A stretch of 64,000 nt of DNA from Rufibacter roseus (GTDB lineage: Bacteria > Bacteroidota > Bacteroidia > Cytophagales > Hymenobacteraceae). Every line of letters begins with the position of its first letter. The first letter of the stretch is position 1. The position numbers and the translations under genes are program-made. The stretch lies in contig NZ_LRML01000002.1 of the NCBI RefSeq assembly GCF_001647285.1, positions 248,001 through 312,000 of the forward strand, read 5' to 3'. The notes below the pieces were generated by a model that ran no database searches, was not told where the DNA came from, and saw only the letters and a program-made list of their open reading frames with translations. Below are positions 33,023-42,744 of this stretch, piece after piece.

Positions 33023-35812
33023 ATGCCTCACTTCTACAGATACTTATTCCTGCTGGCTTCGCTATTAACAGGAATTAACCTGCTGGGCCACGCTCAGACA
33101 GCGCAAGAACGACTTATTACCTTGTCCTTACAAGATGCGCCATTTGAAACCTTCGTAAAGGAGGTGGAGGCGCAAAGCAACTTTCATTTTTACTATAACC
33201 CTGCAGCGGTAGATAGTTTTTCGGTAACCATACAAGTAAACCAGCAGCCACTACAGCTAGTTTTGAATCAGGTATTCAAAGACAGTGATTACAGGTATGC
33301 GTTCACCCCACAAGGGTATGTTTTTATCACCAAGGGGAAAGATTTCCATGCTCAACTACCAAATAATTTCTTTCAGCGAAATACCAACACCTCTGACAGT
33401 CCTGCTTTGGCAGAAGGCATAGTTGATAAACCTTACATTGCTGGAGAACAAAGTAAAAAGCCTACTACCTCAGAAGCCAAGTTGCATGTATTTGGGGTAA
33501 AAAGAGAGGGGGTCACTGGCAATGCTAATTTAGCGGGCCACTTGCGCGACGCCAAAACAGGTGAGCCCATTATTGGTGCTACAGTTTACATACAGTCACC
33601 TCTTCTGGCTACAAATTCAGATCAATACGGCTATTATTCTATTACACTACCGGTTGGGGAACATGAATTATTGATAAGGGGCATAGGTGTTAAGAACTCA
33701 AAACGCCGCATTGCCTTGTACACCTCAGGTAAGCTAGACATTGAAGTAGAAGAAGATGTTCGTTCTTTGAAAGAGGTGCTGGTTGAGGCTGAAAAAGACA
33801 GAAATGTGGCGGGTATGCAAATGGGCTTAGAGCGCTTAGACATAAGAGCAATTAAACAGGTACCTACTGCTTTTGGAGAAACTGATGTGTTGCGGGTGGT
33901 GTTAACCTTGCCGGGAGTAAAATCAGTGGGCGAAGGAAGCACTGGTATGAACGTGCGCGGCGGATCCACTGATCAAAACCTTATCCTCTTCAATGATGCT
34001 ACTATATACAATCCCTCACATTTGTTTGGTTTTTTCTCGGCCTTCAACCCAGATATAGTAAAATCAGTTGAATTACATAAAAGTAATATTCCCGCCAGAT
34101 ACGGCGGCAGGCTTTCCTCTGTATTGGAAGTAACCACTAAAGATGGAAACAAAAAGAAGTTTGCGGGATCAGGCGGCTTAGGGCTTTTAACCAGCCGCCT
34201 CACCCTAGAGGGGCCTATCATGAAAGATAAAACCTCTTTCTTAGTAGCAGGAAGAACCACCTACTCCAATTGGCTTCTCAAGCAGCTGCCGCAGGAAACT
34301 TTCAGAAAGAGTTCTGCATCATTCTATGACTTGAATGCCCAAATCAATCATGAACTTAACAGCAAGAACACCCTGTATGTATCTGGGTATTTCAGCAAAG
34401 ACAACTTTCGGTTAGGGGCAGATTCACTTTATAATTTTACAAACCGCAATGCCAGTGTAAAGTGGAAGCACATTTTTCATAACCAGCTGTATGGAGTTCT
34501 GACCGGCGCCTACAGCCATTATGGCTACGGAGTGCAATCTGACAAGAACCCTGTAAGTGCTTCAGACATGAGCTTTGACATGAACCAAGCTAACCTTCAG
34601 GCTGACTTCAACTATTTCCTGAATTCAAAACATACCGTTGACTTTGGGGCCATCTCTATACTCTACAACGTTTCGCCGGGCAGCCTTACTCCAATTGGCT
34701 CAGAATCTCTGGTGATACCTGACGTGCTTCAGCGTGAAAAAGCAGTAGAAAGTGCTTTGTATGTGTCAGATCAAATTGATGTTTCAGCTCGCCTGTCAGT
34801 ATACATTGGGTTGCGCTATTCTTTTTTCAATTCCATAGGGCCAAGAGAAGTGTATACCTATGCACCCAATGCCCCAAAAACATTAAGCACCCTTATAGAT
34901 ACTGTTGCTTATTCTTCTGGGCAGAACATTGCCTTTTACCATGGGCCTGAGTACCGGTTCTCTGCCAGATACGGGCTTACCGACAATTCTTCGGTTAAAA
35001 TGAGCTACAACCGTATGCGCCAGTACATACACATGCTCTCCAATACTGCGTCTATGTCTCCTACTGATACCTGGAAACTATCCGACGGCAACATCAGACC
35101 ACAAGTGGGCGATCAGGTGGCTTTGGGATATTACCGCAACTTCCGCTCAAACACTATTGAGCTTTCAGTTGAAGGTTACTACAAGAAGATGCAAGATTTT
35201 CTGGATTACCGCAATGGGGCCGACATCATTTTGAACCACCACATAGAAACAGAAGTAGCCAACGCGGAAGGCAAAGCATATGGTGTTGAAGTAATGGTGA
35301 AGAAACTAACTGGTAAAGTGAATGGCTGGGTTAGTTACACCTACTCCCGCACTTTAGCCAGACTTAATAACCCCGCGGTGTCTGAAGTAATCAATAACGG
35401 TGAGTGGTACCCAAGTAATTACGATAAGCCCCATGACTTTACTTTAATCAGTAATTATCGCTTTAGCCAACGCTTTAGTACCTCTTTAAACTTTACGTAC
35501 AGTACCGGCAGGCCTATTACGCTACCCATTGCCAAGTACCAAGATGGTAATGCTCAGCGCATTTTCTACTCATCCCGGAATCAGTACAGGGTGCCCGACT
35601 ATTACCGAGTTGATTTCGCCATGAACATTGAAGGCAACCACAAAATAAAGAAGTTGGCGCACAGCTCCTGGACCTTAGCTGTCTATAACCTCACCGGCCG
35701 CAGAAACCCTTACTCAGTCTATTTCAGGTCTGAAGACGGAAAAATAAACGGTTATCAACTTTCTATTTTTGGGCAACCAATCCCTACCATTACTTATAAT
35801 TTTAAGTTTTAA
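33023..35812 (+). CDS. TonB-dependent receptor with STN and carboxypeptidase-like domains
   Basis: This 929-residue outer-membrane protein has a signal peptide (to about residue 25), an STN domain (about 32-108, LITLSLQDAPFETFVKEVEA...), a CarboxypepD_reg-like domain (about 169-250, GHLRDAKTGEPIIGATVYI), a plug (about 270-390, NVRGGSTDQNLILFNDATIYNPSHLFGFFSAFNPD) and a beta barrel ending in an aromatic residue (TYNFKF). STN domains normally signal to an anti-sigma FecR partner, yet none is here. Its TAA overlaps the DUF4249 ATG (TAATG), so they are translationally coupled. SusD is absent, so it is not a standard glycan-uptake pair. The cargo is unknown. Confidence 0.92.
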   Translation: MPHFYRYLFLLASLLTGINLLGHAQTAQERLITLSLQDAPFETFVKEVEAQSNFHFYYNPAAVDSFSVTIQVNQQPLQLVLNQVFKDSDYRYAFTPQGYVFITKGKDFHAQLPNNFFQRNTNTSDSPALAEGIVDKPYIAGEQSKKPTTSEAKLHVFGVKREGVTGNANLAGHLRDAKTGEPIIGATVYIQSPLLATNSDQYGYYSITLPVGEHELLIRGIGVKNSKRRIALYTSGKLDIEVEEDVRSLKEVLVEAEKDRNVAGMQMGLERLDIRAIKQVPTAFGETDVLRVVLTLPGVKSVGEGSTGMNVRGGSTDQNLILFNDATIYNPSHLFGFFSAFNPDIVKSVELHKSNIPARYGGRLSSVLEVTTKDGNKKKFAGSGGLGLLTSRLTLEGPIMKDKTSFLVAGRTTYSNWLLKQLPQETFRKSSASFYDLNAQINHELNSKNTLYVSGYFSKDNFRLGADSLYNFTNRNASVKWKHIFHNQLYGVLTGAYSHYGYGVQSDKNPVSASDMSFDMNQANLQADFNYFLNSKHTVDFGAISILYNVSPGSLTPIGSESLVIPDVLQREKAVESALYVSDQIDVSARLSVYIGLRYSFFNSIGPREVYTYAPNAPKTLSTLIDTVAYSSGQNIAFYHGPEYRFSARYGLTDNSSVKMSYNRMRQYIHMLSNTASMSPTDTWKLSDGNIRPQVGDQVALGYYRNFRSNTIELSVEGYYKKMQDFLDYRNGADIILNHHIETEVANAEGKAYGVEVMVKKLTGKVNGWVSYTYSRTLARLNNPAVSEVINNGEWYPSNYDKPHDFTLISNYRFSQRFSTSLNFTYSTGRPITLPIAKYQDGNAQRIFYSSRNQYRVPDYYRVDFAMNIEGNHKIKKLAHSSWTLAVYNLTGRRNPYSVYFRSEDGKINGYQLSIFGQPIPTITYNFKF

Positions 35813-36954
35813 TGAATATTCATTTCTTATACCGGAAAGGTTCACTTTATCTGCTTCTGGCGCTTTTTCTCTCATCGTGTGAAGAACCATACTCACCAGA
35901 GGTACTAGAGGCGTCAAATAACTTTTTAGTAGTGAGTGGCTTCATTAACAGTAACGGCCCTACCACCATTAAACTTTCCCGCACGCAAAACCTGTCAGAC
36001 AACTCCGCTCCCGCATTTGTGACAGATGCAGAGGTGAAGGTAGAAGCAGACAATGGGGCAGCATTTTTATTGCAGGAAACGTCAGATGGTACCTACACCA
36101 GCGGCACCCTACCTATTAATGTAAATCAACAGTACCGGCTTACCATCAACATAAACGGGAAAAGATATGCCTCAGACTATGTAGCGGTTAAACAGACTCC
36201 TGCTATTGATGAAGTCAGTTGGCAATTGGTAGATGACAAGGTTCTGTTTCAGGTCACCACTCATGATGCTCAAAATGACACCCGGTACTACAGATGGGAG
36301 TTTGAGGAAACATGGGAGTACAATGCCTACTTTTTTTCTGTCATAGAATTTGTAGACGGAGAACTAGTAACCAGACCTGAGGAAAACAACATTTACCTTT
36401 GCTGGCGCAACAATAACTCCAGCAATATCAACATCAGCAACACCATTAAACTTAGTCAAGATGTGGTAAGCAAGTTCCCGTTGTATTCTATTCCGCTCAA
36501 TTCAGAAAAATTCGCCAGAAAATACAGCGTGCTGGTTAAACAGTATGCACAAACAAAAGAGTCATACCAGTATTGGGAAAGCCTGAAGAAAAACACAGAA
36601 AGCATAGGAACTCTATTTGACCCACTTCCTACTCAGCTTACCGGCAACATACGTAACACGACCGATCCGTCAGAACCGGTAATCGGCTACATTCACGTTT
36701 CTTCCGTTTCTGAAAAAAGGATCTTCCTTAAGCAAACGGAACTGCCTTATGTTTATCGCGCGCCTAGTGTTTCATGTACACTCGATACCGTTGCTGTAGA
36801 AGAAGTACCTGAGTATTTTTCAGGGGGATCAAATTTACCAGTTGGCCCCATATATACAGAAAGCGGTACATTGATAGGATACTCTGGAGCCTGGAGATCT
36901 TGTGTAGATTGCAGAATTTTTGGCACCACCACCAGACCAAGTTATTGGCAGTAA
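35812..36954 (+). CDS. DUF4249 lipoprotein
   Basis: This 380-residue protein has a signal peptide and lipobox LSSC (about Cys23) followed by EEPYSPEV, then the DUF4249 pattern (NNFLVVSGFINSNGPTTIKLSRTQNLSD). DUF4249 proteins are surface or periplasmic lipoproteins usually encoded beside a TonB-dependent receptor; their function is not established. Its ATG overlaps the receptor stop, and the next gene starts 12 bases after its stop. Near the end are Cys residues (VSCTLDTV, RSCVDCRIF) that may pair. The position equals that of SusD in glycan systems, but the sequence is not SusD-like. Confidence 0.9.
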   Translation: MNIHFLYRKGSLYLLLALFLSSCEEPYSPEVLEASNNFLVVSGFINSNGPTTIKLSRTQNLSDNSAPAFVTDAEVKVEADNGAAFLLQETSDGTYTSGTLPINVNQQYRLTININGKRYASDYVAVKQTPAIDEVSWQLVDDKVLFQVTTHDAQNDTRYYRWEFEETWEYNAYFFSVIEFVDGELVTRPEENNIYLCWRNNNSSNINISNTIKLSQDVVSKFPLYSIPLNSEKFARKYSVLVKQYAQTKESYQYWESLKKNTESIGTLFDPLPTQLTGNIRNTTDPSEPVIGYIHVSSVSEKRIFLKQTELPYVYRAPSVSCTLDTVAVEEVPEYFSGGSNLPVGPIYTESGTLIGYSGAWRSCVDCRIFGTTTRPSYWQ

Positions 36955-36966
36955 AAGCAGGTAAAA

Positions 36967-39441
36967 ATGAGAGATAACAATTCTATTAATCAGCCTGCCC
37001 TACTATATTTCTACTGGTCTTTCATCCTCCAAAAGCTTGTGAAGGCAAACAGTGTTAAAGTAATGTTAGGGCTGATGCTGGCTTACTTTACTGCAGGCCA
37101 TGCAGCTGCTCAAAACGGATCATTACCCAATGTTTTGGCTGAATTCAAAGAATTCAGCAAGCAAGCTGTATCAGAAAAAATCTTCTTGCACCTAGACCGG
37201 CCTTCCTACGTCTGCGGTGACGTTATGTGGTTCAAAGTGTATAATGTAGATGGTACCTATCACCACCCCTTTGATCTCAGCAAAGTTGCTTATGTTGAAG
37301 TGCTAGACGCTGATAACATACCGGTTCAGCAAGCAAAAGTAGCACTCAAGAATGGGTCGGGCAGTGGCTCTTTTGTACTACCTGTCAGCTTGAAGTCTGG
37401 TAATTACAAAGTGAGAGCGTACACCAACTGGATGAAGAACTTTAGCCCAAACTTCTACTTTGAGCAGCCTGTCACGGTTATCAACACTTTCCAGAAATTA
37501 GGCCTAAAGCCTTTAGATGATACTGCAGCATATGCCATTCAGTTTTTCCCGGAAGGTGGTAGTTTGATCAATGGCATACCTGCTAAGGTTGCTTTCAAAG
37601 CTACCAATACAAAAACAGGGAAAGGAGTTGGCTTTCAAGGTAAGCTAATTGATAAAGCTGGTAATGAAATCACCAGTTTTTCGCCTACCATGCTTGGCAT
37701 TGGAAACTTCGTCTTCACTCCTAGCGCCACTGAAGAGTATACGGCAATACTTCAATATGCCGGCGGTAAAGTGACGCGCCAAAAGCTTCCTGCTATACAA
37801 GGGGATGGGTATAGCGTGCAATTTACAGAGTCTAAACCAGGCGAATTATTGATTACTGCCCAAGCCACTTACCAACAGCCAGAACAAATTTTCCTGTTGG
37901 GACACACCCGCCAGCAGGTAACTGTTGCGGCAACGGCTATCATGGCCAATGGTAAAGCATTTTTCTCTGTCCAAAAAGACTCACTTCCGGCAGGAATAAC
38001 CCACTTCACGGTTTTCAATGGCGTTAGAAAACCAGTAAGCGAACGCCTGTACTTTACCCGCCCTAAACAACAACTAGAAATTGAAGCAACTCTTTCTAAC
38101 ACCCAGTTTGGTGCCAGAGAAAAAGTAATAGCCAGCTTGTCTGCTGAAGTAACAGCAGGCACGGCGGTAGCAGCCAACCTATCTATGGCTGTTTTCAGGG
38201 CCGACAGTTTGGAAGCTACTGACTTAGCAGATATTAAATCTTACTTATGGCTCAACTCTGATTTAAAAGGAACCGTTGAAAACGCGGCCTCTTATTTTAA
38301 CCTAACAGACCCACAGGCAGAAGAGGCATTTGATAACTTAATGCTTACCCACGGCTGGAGCAGGTTTAAATGGGATGATGTTCTTTCCTCTGAACCCTTG
38401 AAGCTGCCTCACCTTCCTGAATTCAACGGGCATTTGATCTACGGAAAAGTGACCCATAAAAATACAGGTAGGCCTGCAGTGGGCATAAGAACATATCTTT
38501 CTTCGCCAAGTAGAAGCATTCGTTTTTACAACAGTATTAGCACTGAAAGCGGATCTGTTCTTTTTGATGTAAAAGACTTTTATGGCACAAAGGAAGTGGT
38601 AGTACAAACTAATTTTCTCAGAGACAGCACTTACCATCTGCAACTGTTAAGTCCTTTTTCTGAAAAATACACTGCTGTGCAGCTGCCTTTCTTCAATTTA
38701 TCTGAAACATTAGGAAATGCAGTTTCTCATCGACATTTAGATGTTCAGGCGCAGAATATTTACTTTGAATCTTACTTGAATCGTTTCAATGCTCCTGTCA
38801 CTGACACTATACCTTTTTATGGCAGGCCAAACCAGCAGTATTTTCAAGATGACTATATCCGGTTCAAAACCATGGAGGAAGTGATGAGGGAATATGTTTC
38901 TGGGGTAATGGTGAGAGCCCGGCGTGATGGTTTCCATTTTAGGGTAATGAACAGACAGCACGATTTATTTTTCGAGGACAATCCGCTGGTGCTGCTAGAT
39001 GGCGTACCTGTTTTTGATATTAACAAAATCATGGGGTTTGATCCCTTGAAAATTCAAAAACTGGATGTAATGACTAGTAATTACTACACGGGCACAATGG
39101 CTTCAAACGGCGTGGTGAGTTATACCACTTACAAAGGAGATTTAGCAGGTTTTCAGATAGATACCCGAGCTTTGCTACAGGAATACGAGGGGCTACAGTT
39201 ACAGCGTGAATTTTATGCCCCTATCTATGAAACAGAAGCTCAGAGACTCAGCAGGCTGCCTGACCTGCGGAATCTTCTTTACTGGAATTCTACGCTGCAT
39301 ACAGACAAAGACGGAAAAACGAGTGTGGAGTTCTTTACGGCAGATTTACCGGGAACTTTCACCGTTGTGGTACAAGGATTAACTAAGAATGGTCTACCCG
39401 GCAGCAAAACCTTTACGTTTCAAGTAAAAAAACCTCTATAG
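36967..39441 (+). CDS. Large surface protein with macroglobulin-like and TonB-plug-like domains
   Basis: This 824-residue protein has a signal sequence at about residues 28-48 after a long start, or begins at an inner Met. The N-terminal half has alpha-2-macroglobulin MG-like repeats (SEKIFLHLDRPSYVCGDVMWFKVY, KSGNYKVRAYTNWMKNF). Near residues 670-720 there is a TonB plug-like domain (VLLDGVPVFDINKIMGFDPLKIQKLDV). The C-terminus has another MG-like stretch (HTDKDGKTSVEFFTADLPGTFTV). It lacks a barrel, so it is not itself a receptor. It is the last gene of the four-gene operon and probably works at the surface with the receptor and DUF4249 lipoprotein. Function unknown. Confidence 0.8.
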   Translation: MRDNNSINQPALLYFYWSFILQKLVKANSVKVMLGLMLAYFTAGHAAAQNGSLPNVLAEFKEFSKQAVSEKIFLHLDRPSYVCGDVMWFKVYNVDGTYHHPFDLSKVAYVEVLDADNIPVQQAKVALKNGSGSGSFVLPVSLKSGNYKVRAYTNWMKNFSPNFYFEQPVTVINTFQKLGLKPLDDTAAYAIQFFPEGGSLINGIPAKVAFKATNTKTGKGVGFQGKLIDKAGNEITSFSPTMLGIGNFVFTPSATEEYTAILQYAGGKVTRQKLPAIQGDGYSVQFTESKPGELLITAQATYQQPEQIFLLGHTRQQVTVAATAIMANGKAFFSVQKDSLPAGITHFTVFNGVRKPVSERLYFTRPKQQLEIEATLSNTQFGAREKVIASLSAEVTAGTAVAANLSMAVFRADSLEATDLADIKSYLWLNSDLKGTVENAASYFNLTDPQAEEAFDNLMLTHGWSRFKWDDVLSSEPLKLPHLPEFNGHLIYGKVTHKNTGRPAVGIRTYLSSPSRSIRFYNSISTESGSVLFDVKDFYGTKEVVVQTNFLRDSTYHLQLLSPFSEKYTAVQLPFFNLSETLGNAVSHRHLDVQAQNIYFESYLNRFNAPVTDTIPFYGRPNQQYFQDDYIRFKTMEEVMREYVSGVMVRARRDGFHFRVMNRQHDLFFEDNPLVLLDGVPVFDINKIMGFDPLKIQKLDVMTSNYYTGTMASNGVVSYTTYKGDLAGFQIDTRALLQEYEGLQLQREFYAPIYETEAQRLSRLPDLRNLLYWNSTLHTDKDGKTSVEFFTADLPGTFTVVVQGLTKNGLPGSKTFTFQVKKPL

Positions 39442-39621
39442 TACCAACCAATAGTTTAATGCTTCAGAAAAGCCCTTAAAAACTAATTATAATGGCGTTT
39501 TCTTTTAACTGTTTTCCCTTCAATAGACTTAAATAATGTAAAATACACTCCTTCAGAAATTATACAATGTTAATACAGGTCAACAGCCGCTCAGGCTTCT
39601 AAGAATTCGGGCATAATTGCT

Positions 39622-39629
39622 TAATTTTG
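39622..39629 (+). promoter_or_regulatory. Possible -7 element of the UvrD helicase gene
   Basis: TAATTTTG matches TAnnTTTG, 32 bases before the ATG at 39661. No -33 element is clear. A possible decayed 36-nt palindrome (about 39454-39484) lies upstream. Confidence 0.35.
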
Positions 39630-39660
39630 TAATCCCTCTGTAGAAAGAACCTTAGTGCGC

Positions 39661-41898
39661 ATGGATTACCTGAAACTTCTGAATGAATCACAGCGAGCAG
39701 CTGTTTTAAATACTGAAGGCCCCTGCATGATCATTGCGGGTGCCGGCTCGGGAAAGACCCGGGTGCTGACCTACCGTATCGCCCACTTGCTGGAGAAAGG
39801 GGTTGATCCGTTCAACATCCTCTCCCTCACCTTTACAAACAAAGCCGCCAAAGAAATGCGCGGCCGTATTGAAAAAGTAGTGGGCGCTGAGGCTAAGAAT
39901 CTTTGGATGGGTACCTTCCACTCTGTTTTCTCCCGCATATTACGTGCCGAGGCCCAAAAAATTGGGTACCCCAGCCACTTTACAATCTATGATTCCGACG
40001 ACTCTAAGACCTTGATCCGGAATATTGTGAAGGAAATGAACCTGGACGATAAGCTATACAAGGCAAACTTGGTTTTAGGTCGCATCTCTGCTGCAAAAAA
40101 CAAATTGATCTCTGTGGCTCAATACTTACGAGACCCTGCTATTCAGGCAGATGACGAGGCGGCACTGCGGCCAAAAATCGGGCAGATATTTAAAGTATAT
40201 GCCGAACGCTGTTTTAAAGCTGGCGCCATGGATTTTGATGATTTGTTGTTTAATACCAATGTCTTGTTCCGCGACCATGTAGATGTGCTGAATAAATACC
40301 AGCACATTTTCAAGTACGTAATGGTTGATGAGTACCAGGATACGAACTACAGCCAGTACCTGATTACCCGCAAACTGGCCGCCAAAGACCGGAACATTTG
40401 CGTGGTAGGTGATGACGCCCAAAGTATCTACGCCTTCCGCGGAGCCGATATTCAGAATATCCTCAACTTTGAGCGTGACTACCCTGAGCTGGCGGTTTTC
40501 AAACTGGAGCAGAACTATCGCTCCACCCAACACATTGTAGAGGCGGCCAACTCTGTTATAAAAAACAACAAAGCTCAGCTGCGCAAAAACGTTTTCTCTG
40601 AAAACGAAGAAGGCCAGCTAATTGACGTGATCAAAGCCAGCTCAGACAATGAGGAAGGCAAGCTGGTGGCACACGCAATCTTTGAGGAGAAGATGAACCA
40701 ACACCTCTCTTATGAGGACTTTGCGATATTGTACCGCACCAACGCCCAAAGCCGTGCTATGGAAGAGGCGCTGCGTAAAATGAACATTAAGTACCGCATT
40801 GTGGGCGGGCTATCGTTCTACCAACGCAAGGAGATAAAGGATCTGATTTCATACCTGCGCCTGGCCATTAACCACAACGATGAGCAGGCGCTGCGCCGTG
40901 TCATCAATTACCCCAAGCGCGGTATTGGTGACACCACCGTAGAAAAGCTGATTGTCACGGCCAATGAGTACGATCATTCGCTTTGGGAAATTGTAAGCAA
41001 CGCCACTCAGGTGGTAGGAGGAAGAGCCGGTGCCGCCATCAATGACTTCGCCACCAAGATCAAGAGTTTTGCTGTGATGGCCGAGCAGAAAGATGCCTTT
41101 GAAGCCGCCACGTATATTGCCAAACACTCTGGTCTGGTTGATGACTTGTATGCCGATAAATCAGTGGAGGGGCTAGCGCGTTACGAGAACATTCAGGAGC
41201 TATTGAACGCTATCAAAGAATTTGTGGATGACCCGGAAAAAGAAGACCAATCTTTGGCTTCTTTCCTGCAAGACATAGCCCTGCTCACTGATGCTGATAC
41301 CAAAAAAGAAGAAGAAGGTGAGTTTGTAACCATGATGACCATTCACTCGGCCAAGGGTCTTGAGTTTCGCAACGTATTTATTGTAGGTATGGAGGAAAAC
41401 CTGTTCCCGAGCCAGATGATGCTGCAAAGCCGTGCCGATCTGGAGGAAGAACGCCGTCTATTCTACGTTGCCATTACCCGTGCAGAGAAGAAGCTGACCC
41501 TCTCCTACGCCACCAGCCGTTACCAGTGGGGAAACCTCCGCGCCTGCGAGAAGAGCCGGTTTATTGATGAGATAGATCCTAAATACCTGAACTTCAAATT
41601 TGGCGAAGAGCGTCCGGTTTTTGAGAAAGTGTTGCAGCGGAAAACACCAGCGGCGCAGCTCATAACTCCAGCTAAAAAGCCTGCCGCAGCCCCCAATTAC
41701 ACCCCTCCGGCAGACTTCACCCCCAGTGATACTTCTAACCTACAGGCCGGTATGCGCGTAGAGCATCCTAAGTTCGGGTTTGGCAAAGTTACTAAAATGG
41801 ACACCCAAGGTAACTCAACCAAGGCCATTATAGAGTTTGAAGGTGTTGGTGAGAAAACCCTGCTCCTGAGCTTTGCTAAGCTACGTATACACGTTTAG
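39661..41898 (+). CDS. UvrD/PcrA-family ATP-dependent DNA helicase
   Basis: This 745-residue protein is a superfamily 1A helicase. Motif I is AGAGSGKTRVLTYRI, motif II DEYQDTN, motif III GDDAQSIYAFRGA, motif IV LEQNYRS and motif V/VI MTIHSAKGLEF and YVAITRAEKKL. The C-terminal region ends with a Tudor-like GMRVEHPKFGFGKVTKMD typical of PcrA/UvrD, which binds RNA polymerase. It unwinds DNA in repair and replication restart. I take ATG 39661 as the start rather than GTG 39655. The gene is followed by the 131-base double hairpin. Confidence 0.95.
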   Translation: MDYLKLLNESQRAAVLNTEGPCMIIAGAGSGKTRVLTYRIAHLLEKGVDPFNILSLTFTNKAAKEMRGRIEKVVGAEAKNLWMGTFHSVFSRILRAEAQKIGYPSHFTIYDSDDSKTLIRNIVKEMNLDDKLYKANLVLGRISAAKNKLISVAQYLRDPAIQADDEAALRPKIGQIFKVYAERCFKAGAMDFDDLLFNTNVLFRDHVDVLNKYQHIFKYVMVDEYQDTNYSQYLITRKLAAKDRNICVVGDDAQSIYAFRGADIQNILNFERDYPELAVFKLEQNYRSTQHIVEAANSVIKNNKAQLRKNVFSENEEGQLIDVIKASSDNEEGKLVAHAIFEEKMNQHLSYEDFAILYRTNAQSRAMEEALRKMNIKYRIVGGLSFYQRKEIKDLISYLRLAINHNDEQALRRVINYPKRGIGDTTVEKLIVTANEYDHSLWEIVSNATQVVGGRAGAAINDFATKIKSFAVMAEQKDAFEAATYIAKHSGLVDDLYADKSVEGLARYENIQELLNAIKEFVDDPEKEDQSLASFLQDIALLTDADTKKEEEGEFVTMMTIHSAKGLEFRNVFIVGMEENLFPSQMMLQSRADLEEERRLFYVAITRAEKKLTLSYATSRYQWGNLRACEKSRFIDEIDPKYLNFKFGEERPVFEKVLQRKTPAAQLITPAKKPAAAPNYTPPADFTPSDTSNLQAGMRVEHPKFGFGKVTKMDTQGNSTKAIIEFEGVGEKTLLLSFAKLRIHV

Positions 41899-41899
41899 A

Positions 41900-42030
41900 A
41901 GACACAAGACGTAAGACACAAGATGAAAGAGCACATATTTATGTTTATAGCCTGTTTTTCTGAAATCAGGCTATAAACATAAATATGTGCTTGGGAGTTG
42001 GAAAAATCTTGTGTCTTACGTCTTGTGTCT
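41900..42030. repeat. 131-base nested double hairpin
   Basis: Outer arms 41900-41924 and 42006-42030 are a perfect 25-bp inverted repeat built from AGACACAAG units. Inner arms 41930-41954 and 41967-41991 are a second perfect 25-bp inverted repeat whose core is the 36-nt palindrome 41943-41978. It fills most of the spacer between the helicase and DUF4290 genes. Confidence 0.9.
41943..41978. repeat. 36-nt interspersed palindrome, copy 15
   Basis: Arms GTTTATAGCCTG and CAGGCTATAAAC pair fully, with compensatory changes (T-A to A-T) against the consensus. It is the core of the 131-base double hairpin. Confidence 0.85.
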
Positions 42031-42053
42031 TACGTCTATCCAATATAAATTTC

Positions 42054-42061
42054 TAATTTTG
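42054..42061 (+). promoter_or_regulatory. Possible -7 element of the DUF4290-murA operon
   Basis: TAATTTTG matches TAnnTTTG, 24 bases before the ATG at 42085 and directly after the double hairpin. Confidence 0.4.
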
Positions 42062-42084
42062 ACACAGCAACACATATCCATAGC

Positions 42085-42738
42085 ATGGTAGCTAGTTCCA
42101 CTTTCAAACAAGAGCTTTTACTGCGGGAGTACGGCCGTAATGTGCAGAACATTGTACAGTACATTTTAACAGTTGAAGACCGCAACAAGCGCACCCAACT
42201 GGCACAGCTGCTGGTGAACCTCATGGGTAGGCTCAACCCAAATGTGAAAGACGTTCAAGATGCCCAGCAAACCCTCTGGAATCACTTATATGTGATGTCA
42301 GATAACCAACTGGACGTTGATACTCCGTTTCAACTTAGTGCCATGGAGTACCTGAACGATAAGCCCCAAACGGTGGAGTATCCAAGTCAGAACCCTAAGT
42401 ATAAACACTACGGCACAAATCTGGAGCGTCTCATAGACAAGGCAAAAGGTATAACTGACCCACAAGAGCGAGAAGCTGCCATTATCTCCATTGGCAAGCT
42501 TATGAAGGTTTTGTACCGCACCTACAACAAAGACAGCGTTACTGACAATGTCATTCTGGAAAACATCCGTGATTTGTCTAAAGGTGAACTTGACCTTGAT
42601 GCAGCTTTGCTAGAGAAAGGGAATTTGTTTGAAAGTGCTGTTAAAACTTCGCAGGGTCCTGGCAACAGCCATGGTTCTAACCAGAAGTACAAAAACAACC
42701 AGAACAACAAGAATCAAAACAGAGGTAAGAATAAATAA
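42085..42738 (+). CDS. DUF4290 domain protein
   Basis: This 217-residue soluble protein is a DUF4290 member, a Bacteroidota-only family of unknown function, usually found just ahead of murA. It begins with LLLREYGRNVQNIVQYILTVEDRNKR, a conserved helical section, and ends with a low-complexity Asn/Lys/Gln tail (about residues 195-217). It is 6 bases ahead of murA, so the pair is cotranscribed, pointing to a link with cell-wall synthesis (inference). The tail looks disordered and could bind RNA or DNA, though this is speculation. Confidence 0.88.
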   Translation: MVASSTFKQELLLREYGRNVQNIVQYILTVEDRNKRTQLAQLLVNLMGRLNPNVKDVQDAQQTLWNHLYVMSDNQLDVDTPFQLSAMEYLNDKPQTVEYPSQNPKYKHYGTNLERLIDKAKGITDPQEREAAIISIGKLMKVLYRTYNKDSVTDNVILENIRDLSKGELDLDAALLEKGNLFESAVKTSQGPGNSHGSNQKYKNNQNNKNQNRGKNK

Positions 42739-42744
42739 AAGCAA

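Noticed and set aside
39454-39484. A decayed palindrome before the helicase gene (right half GAAAAGCCCTTAAAAAC)
   Set aside because: The left arm is not clear; not counted.
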